Origin: Chelonoidis abingdonii
Lineage: Eukaryota > Chordata > Testudines > Testudinidae
Direction: 5' to 3'
Assembly (NCBI RefSeq): GCF_003597395.2
Contig: NC_133771.1
Coordinates: 131,187,859-131,251,858, forward strand
DNA length: 64,000 nt
Shown: in pieces, positions 58,825 through 64,000 of the stretch
How the letters are laid out: each line of letters starts with the position of its first letter
Numbering within the stretch: position 1 is the stretch's first letter
Position numbers and translations under genes: made by a program
The notes under the pieces: model-generated
Seen by the model: only the letters and a program-made list of their open reading frames with translations
The model's database searches: none
Told to the model about the DNA's origin: nothing

Positions 58825-58985
58825 AAGACAGACAAGGTGGGTGAGTTGATATCTTTCATTGGACTAATTTCTGTCAGGGCCGCCTAAAGGATTCAGGGGG
58901 CCTGAGGCAAAGCGGGGGAGCTGCGGCGCTTGTACTCACTAGTGGTGGTCTGGGTCTTTGGTGGCATTTCAACAGTGGGGGAGTA
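58825..58985 (-). mobile_element. Penelope-like tail fragment interrupted by a hAT MITE end
   Basis: 58828-58874 reads AGACAGACAAGGTGGGTGAG then TATCTTTCATTGGACTAATTT (antisense PLE tail). It breaks at 58875 into CAGGGCCGCCTAAAGG, a hAT MITE terminus with GCGGCGCTTGTACTCAC inside. The right end of the MITE is not clear. Confidence 0.6.
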
Positions 58986-59389
58986 GGTATGGCTGCGAGT
59001 GTCACTAAACCTGCTCCTGAAGGCAGAATGTTGTAGCCACTTTTATTTAAGTTACTGTGAGACACATGCAGAAGTAACTGTAGATATGCACCAGAGAGAG
59101 CTGGTGATGAGCAGTGGTGCAATATTGCTGCCACTTACTCATGTGCCTATATTTCCCTTCTATACAAGATCATCTCCCCAACCTTTATGGCCACTGCAGG
59201 ATCTGCCTCACTGTTGCATCACTATGAATAAAATTCTTGGATTTTACAAAGCACACATTAATTTGTACTTTCTTCTTGATTAAAAGCTTTTCCGCCTTCT
59301 GAGATCTTACAGTACATGATGAATTAGTGTATGCCTTACATATCTATAGAAACCATCATTCTCCATTTTGTAAAGGTAAGTTTGTAATC
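58986..59389. other. Intronic sequence, nothing recognised
   Basis: No exon or clear repeat. Confidence 0.4.
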
Positions 59390-60381
59390 AAGCAATGGAT
59401 CACCTAACAAGGAAGAGACTTATATGACAGGGGGAACTGGAACCTTATAAAAGGGTGACCCTCTCACCAGCTATGATAGAGAGCAGAGAGAGATCAGAAG
59501 ATAAAACTGGAGGAGTGGGGGTACAGAAGAATCCTGAAGTCTCTGAAAATACACTGAACAAATTCTAAAGGACTCTTGGAGTGGGGAGACTGAGGCAGAG
59601 GTTTACATGTAGGCTTTTATAATTTTTCTAAAAACTGTATATCTTGTGTGCTATCTAAGTATGTGTGTGTGTGTAAGATTCTGTGCATTATTTGCTTACA
59701 CAATCATGTGGTCCCTCAAGAGAGGAACAGTAAACCAGAGGGTCCACAGCTTTGGTGGAAGTCTGGGAGTGTGTAGTAGCTCCTGGAGAGGCTTGGGAGA
59801 GCTGGCCCCAGTTTCATGGCCTAGCTCAGTGATTCTCAGACCTCAGTGATTCAGGAGCCAAATCAGCGATCAACATTACCCAAAAGATCCCCAGTAGTGT
59901 GGAGTCATGGTTTCATTTCCTATAGTACTATTGATATTGAAACGGTATGACACGAAATATTTCATTTTTATATATACATATTATTCTCACAGCAAAATGA
60001 CTGACCACGTAATATTATTTTATCAACTACAATTGCTTAATAACATAGTAGAAGTATCCTGGTTGGTTAATAATTAAATCACACAGCGTTTTAATAGCAT
60101 GTGCTGCAAAGAGCCACTGGAGACACCTTAACAAGCCACTTGTGGTTTGCAAACCTCAGTGTGAGTATCACAGGCCTAGGTAATTGAACTATGGATTCCC
60201 CACTGTCAAGAGGGGTGTGAGACATAGAGGGTATGTACAAGGAGTGTGTGCCTGCAGGCCAACAGTCACAGTCAGTGCCGAAATTCTTCCTAACCCCAGG
60301 TGGGACCCAAAGTTTGGGTCCAGTATGGGAACCTCGTGAGTAGCCATCAGGGGAACTCATCCAGGTTTATTGTTGTGTTAC
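59390..60381 (+). mobile_element. Probable LTR with a nested hAT MITE
   Basis: A TATA box TATAAAAG at 59446-59453 is followed by a purine-rich leader. The sequence ends TTGTTGTGTTACA near 60381. A hAT MITE (59827-60173) is cleanly inserted in it. The left boundary and target duplication are not determined. Confidence 0.4.
59827..60173. mobile_element. hAT MITE (CAGTGATTCTCAGACC), 8-bp target duplication
   Basis: Flanked by GCCTAGCT (59819-59826) and GCCTAGGT (60174-60181). Left end CAGTGATTCTCAGACCTCA; right end complement CTGTGATACTCACACTG. Contains AAGAGCCACTGGAG-type motifs common in hAT MITEs. Confidence 0.85.
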
Positions 60382-61038
60382 AACCAAGAGGCATTCAATG
60401 TTCACCTGTTTCCGTTACTTAACAGGAATGTAGCAACCCCCACAGTACACCAAATAAAGTTATAATGTTACGGTATTCTTGAGAATCCAATCCCGTAAGG
60501 TACTGACCCATCCACCAGATGCTCAGCCCCTTTTAGGATCAGACCCCTAGTAACTCCTCACCACTTGGCAGTGATGTTTTCCACTGCATCTTCTGTTCTC
60601 AAGCCTTGTCTTTACTGCTTCGTGGGACAATGTGAAAGGCCTGTCTCTTTGCTTAGGTATTTGTTTGATGCTGGTAAAATGGAAGGGATGACGAAAGATC
60701 CTGTTCTGCCTGAATGAGAGAGAGAGATGTGTATGTATGCATTTTAATGTAAGTTATAGACATGTATCTTCTTTGTAGAAGAGCAAATTTATAATTCCAA
60801 CACAGTTATGTTTACCAGGATTGTCAAGTGACTGGTGATTTTAGTGCTCAGCTTGAGACACTTAAAGGGTCCTTATTTTCAGAGGACAGGTAACCATCAA
60901 AAACCTAATCACTATGAATAGCAGTTCTGACGGCATCATAAACCAGGTAAGCTTTGTTGGAAATCATATCCTCAGAATTCCCCAGGGCGGGGGGAAGAGA
61001 GAGAGAGGTGTGTGTCTGCGTTTGTGTGTATATTAAGC
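60382..61038. other. Intronic sequence, nothing recognised
   Basis: No exon or clear repeat; a GTGTGTCTGCG tract near 61010. Confidence 0.4.
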
Positions 61039-61046
61039 CTTAGAAC

Positions 61047-61444
61047 TAAGGCTGTGATTTAGTCACGGAGGTCACAGAAGTCGTGTTTTCCAAAGACTTC
61101 CATGACTTCAGCCAGTGCCAGCTGGGAACTGCCAGGTCCCCTGACACCTACGGAGGCAGGGAGCTGTGGGAGCCCTTCGCTGCTCCCAGCTGCCACAAAC
61201 GGCAGGGGGGACCACCGCCACTGGGAGCTGCCAGTAGAGGGGGACCCTGGAGCTCCGAGCTCCCATGGGTCGTGGGGGCCTTGGGAGCTCCCAGCCCGCC
61301 CGTAGCTCCCCATACTCCCCATATTGTTATGGTTATTTTTAAAAAAGTCAGGAACAGGTCATGGGCTTCCATGAATTTTTCATTCTTGCCCGTGACCTGT
61401 CCGTGACTTTAACTAAAAATATCAGTGACAAAATCTTAGCTTTA
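61047..61444. mobile_element. hAT MITE with internal hairpin, third copy
   Basis: Flanked by CTTAGAAC (61039-61046) and CTTATAAC (61445-61452). Ends TAAGGCTGTGATTTAGTCA and complement TAAAGCTAAGATTTTGTCA. The hairpin at about 61330-61423 has GC-rich core to its left, as in 21133-21622. Confidence 0.85.
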
Positions 61445-61452
61445 CTTATAAC

Positions 61453-62213
61453 TTACAGCGATGTGGATGTGCATGGGGGGCTGTGAGCCAGGACTCGTAC
61501 TGCTTACCACAATAGCTAGTATCATATCTTTCCCATCCTCTGGAGAGATTTGCTCATTAATTTCTTTTCCTCTAGTCTAACCTCACATTATCAATATAGC
61601 TCTGCAGTTCAGTAGGAAAAAAATTCATGCAGGGTACTGTCTGTATCGAATTATCAAGTGAACTATTTTAGGAAAGATGCGTCATAAGGGATGAACTAAA
61701 AAAATACATATAGCTGGTATCAGAGCAATGGCTAGGGTTTTCAAAAAAAGAGTTAGACAACTAATTCCCTTAGGCCCTCTTTTAAAAATCCCAAACATGT
61801 ATACTCACTGTAACTCAATTTCTACTGTCTCTCATCTACTGTATTCTCGTATATTGTCTCCATTTATTTTAAAACTTTTGAATACAAATATCTTGTATGG
61901 TCAACAACTTTATCTTTAATGAAAAAATGCATCGGTTCTAAAGTTTCTGCCCATCTACACAAAAATCTATTTCAGAATGTGTTTACCCATCCATATTAGA
62001 TCAAAACTATTGAAGTTAGGTTACTGCACATAATTTATACTAGGTTTTAATGCTATACTATAAACAGTGTCCTATGTTTCTTTAGTGCAAAAATTTGTAA
62101 GATCTCCCACTGAAGTTACTGGAACAATTCATATCCATAAAATTATTCATGTGCTTAAGGGTATGCAGGTTTAGGTTCTTTATTATTAATTAAAATTAGA
62201 ACATACACCTTGT
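61453..62213. other. Intronic sequence, nothing recognised
   Basis: AT-rich, no repeat end seen. Confidence 0.4.
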
Positions 62214-62239
62214 GTGTGCCATTGTCCTAGTGGGCAGAT

Positions 62240-63122
62240 GCCCCTTAAATATGACCTGATGAAGTCTGCCATTGGCAATTTTAAAATCAAGATTGGATGT
62301 TTTTCTAAAAGATATGTTCTAGTTCAAACAGGAATTAATTCAGAGAAGTTCTATTGCTTGTGTTATGCAGGATGTCAGACTAGATCAGGGGTGGGCAAAC
62401 TACAGCCCACGGGGAACCGCAGCCAATGGGAGCTTTGAGGGAGGTACCTGCAGGTGAGGGCAGCACATGGAGCCCTCTGCCCCTCCTCCTCCTCCAGGGG
62501 CCGCTTCTGGGATCAGCGCAGGGCCAGGTCAGGCAGGGAGCCTGTCTTAGCCCCTCTGCACGACACTGCAACCCTGGAGCCGCTCCAGGTAAGCAGTGCC
62601 AATCCGGAGCCGCACCCTGAACTCCTCCTGAACCCCGCATTTCAACTCACTGCCCTGAACCCCCTGCCTCATCCCTGCCCTGAGCCCTGCGCCCCTCCTG
62701 CACCCCATACCCCAACCTCTGCTGCACCCCTCCTGCACCCCAACCCCAAGCCCCCAACTCCCTGTGCACCCCTCCTTCACCCCAACCCCATGCCCTGAGC
62801 CCTCCTCCACCCCAACCTGCTCTGACTCCCCTCCTGCACTCCGCATCCCCTCCTGCACCCCACCCCCTGCCCTGAGCCCCCTCGTACAGCTCACACTCTT
62901 CCTCTACCCCAACCTCTCATCCTGAGCCGCTTCCTGCACACTGCATCCCCTCCTCACCCCACACTCCCTCCTGCACCCCAATCTCCTGCCCCAGCCCAAC
63001 ATTCATGGCTCTGCACGCAATTTCCCCACGCAGATGTGGCCCTCTGGCCAAAAAGTTTTCCCACCCCTGGACTAGATGATAACAGTGGTCTCCTCTAGCC
63101 TTATAATCTATGAAACTATAAA
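62240..63122 (+). repeat. CR1 LINE 3' UTR, split by a hAT MITE
   Basis: 62240-62385 (CTGATGAAGTCTGCCATTGG, GGATGTTTTTCTAAAAGATA, CAGGATGTCAGACTAGAT) and 63078-63122 (GATAACAGTGGTCTCCTCTA, then CTTATAATCTATGAAACTAT) join into a sense-strand CR1 3' end with its ATCTATGAA-type tail. Confidence 0.75.
62386..63069. mobile_element. hAT MITE (CAGGGGTGGGCAAACT) with C-rich core, perfect target duplication
   Basis: Flanked by GACTAGAT (62378-62385 and 63070-63077). Ends CAGGGGTGGGCAAACTA and complement CAGGGGTGGGAAAACTT. The core (62640-63000) is a run of CACCCCAACCCC-type units, G-rich on the minus strand. Open frames in the core reflect this low complexity. Confidence 0.93.
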
Positions 63123-63170
63123 AGTTTATTTTATTACATATTCACATTTACTGGATCTGCATTTTTTGTC

Positions 63171-63190
63171 TGTATGTATGTATGTATATA
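63171..63190. repeat. TATG simple repeat
   Basis: TGTATGTATGTATGTATATA. Confidence 0.85.
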
Positions 63191-63443
63191 GCAGTCTGTT
63201 TTTTTTGTATTGCTCTCCTCTCACTAACCAAAATGGCTGATAAGACAGACCTGTGTAGATTATTGCATCCAAAATGGATTTTTCCCGATGACATGAGAAA
63301 AAGATCCTCTAAATTCTGAGGATAAGATGTGAGATGTTTCAGATGCAAAGATAAGTGAAATGAACTAGGAAAAAAGTACAGGTTCCTTTTAAAACAAACA
63401 TTTACCTTGCTTAAATCTAGAAACTAACACTCTGATCATGCAA

Positions 63444-64000
63444 ACATTTATTGGCTTAACAGTGAAATCCTTGCTGATCTTAAACCTAAAAAAGAAGCTT
63501 ACAAGAAGTGGAAGATTGGACAAATGACCAGGGAGGAGTATAAAAATATTGCTCAGGCATGCAGGAGTGAAATCAGGAAGGCCAAATCACACTTGGAGTT
63601 GCAGCTAGCAAGAGATGTTAAGAGTAACAAGAAGGGATTCTTCAGATATGTTAGCAACAAGAAGGAAGTCAAGGAAAGTGTGGGAACGAGGGAGGCAACC
63701 TAGTGACAAAGGATGTGGAAAAAACTAATGTACTCAATGCTTCTTTTGCCTCTGTCTTCACAAACAAGGTCAGCTCCCAGACTGCTACACTGCACTGCAC
63801 AGCAGTACAGTATGGGGAGAAGGTGACCAGCCCTCTGTGGAGAAAAAAGTGGTTCGGGACTATTTAGAAAAGCTGGATGAGCACAAATCCATGGGGCTGG
63901 ATGTGCTGCATCTGAGGGTGCTAAAGGAGTTGGTGGATGTGATTGCAGAGCCATTGGCCATTATCTTTGAAAACTCATGGCAATTGGAGGAGGTCCCGGA
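63444..64000 (+). pseudogene. CR1 LINE ORF2 fragment running off the right edge
   Basis: The segment between endonuclease and reverse transcriptase of CR1 pol. KAYKKWKIGQMTREEYKNIA (63493-63552) and KKGFFRYVSNKKEVKESVG (63630-63686) are in one frame. A shift near 63687 gives VTKDVEKTNVLNASFASVFT (63702-63761), and a further shift near 63840 gives VVRDYLEKLDEHKSMGL (63850-63900) and LAIIFENSWQLEEVP up to the edge. This is the expected order ahead of RT motif 1. Two frameshifts show it is inactive here; the RT domain would follow outside the window. Confidence 0.88.

Noticed and set aside
62454..62894. Proline-rich and glycine-rich open frames on both strands
   Set aside because: They come from the C-rich core of a hAT MITE.
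1..64000. CRISPR array, operon, phage or plasmid features
   Set aside because: No regularly spaced direct repeats, no dense gene packing, and clear vertebrate exons and SINEs/LINEs.

Overview
The window is vertebrate nuclear DNA: low gene density, canonical GT-AG exons, CORE-SINEs, CR1 LINE tails, CA/TA microsatellites and no prokaryotic gene layout. The repeats fit a reptile and most likely a turtle: a tRNA-derived SINE carrying a CR1-type tail, abundant short hAT and PIF/Harbinger-like MITEs, and Penelope-like elements (PLEs). The turtle call rests on remembered repeat families and is inference; vertebrate is certain.

The only host gene I can support lies on the minus strand. Two consecutive exons (31027-30911, then 25960-25879) encode the start of the N-terminal kinase domain of a p90 ribosomal S6 kinase. 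They are closest to RSK3 (RPS6KA2). They are in phase across a 4,950-bp intron that splits the glycine-rich loop. Everything below 25879 should be the following intron and everything above 31027 the preceding intron(s) or 5' region. I found no first exon and no further kinase exon.

The rest is mobile DNA and unassigned intronic sequence. 0-2.7 kb: a Harbinger-like MITE, an inverted pair of PLE tails and a CORE-SINE. 5.2-6.4 kb: a hAT transposase pseudogene. 8.2-12.4 kb: two PLE copies flank a gag/zinc-knuckle retroelement remnant, one split by a hAT MITE and one by a CR1. 12.6-16.5 kb: a hAT MITE, a CORE-SINE, an unidentified coding-like remnant and a solo LTR. 19.4-24.2 kb: a tRNA-SINE, a hairpin-bearing hAT MITE and a large inverted PLE carrying further MITEs. 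25.9-31.0 kb: the two exons. 31.6-37.1 kb: two copies of a second PLE family with a hAT MITE between them. 39-51.8 kb: a large TIR element, CORE-SINEs, another inverted PLE, hAT MITEs and an LTR. 56-64 kb: MITEs, an L2-like tail, an LTR with a nested MITE, and CR1 sequence running off the right edge.

No CRISPR, operon, functional RNA gene or new enzymatic system is visible. The most interesting signals are structural. PLE tails recur as fused inverted pairs, and hAT MITEs land repeatedly inside PLE tails. One hAT MITE family keeps a long internal hairpin. One stretch (about 14.77-16.03 kb) looks like a decayed copy of an unidentified coding sequence.
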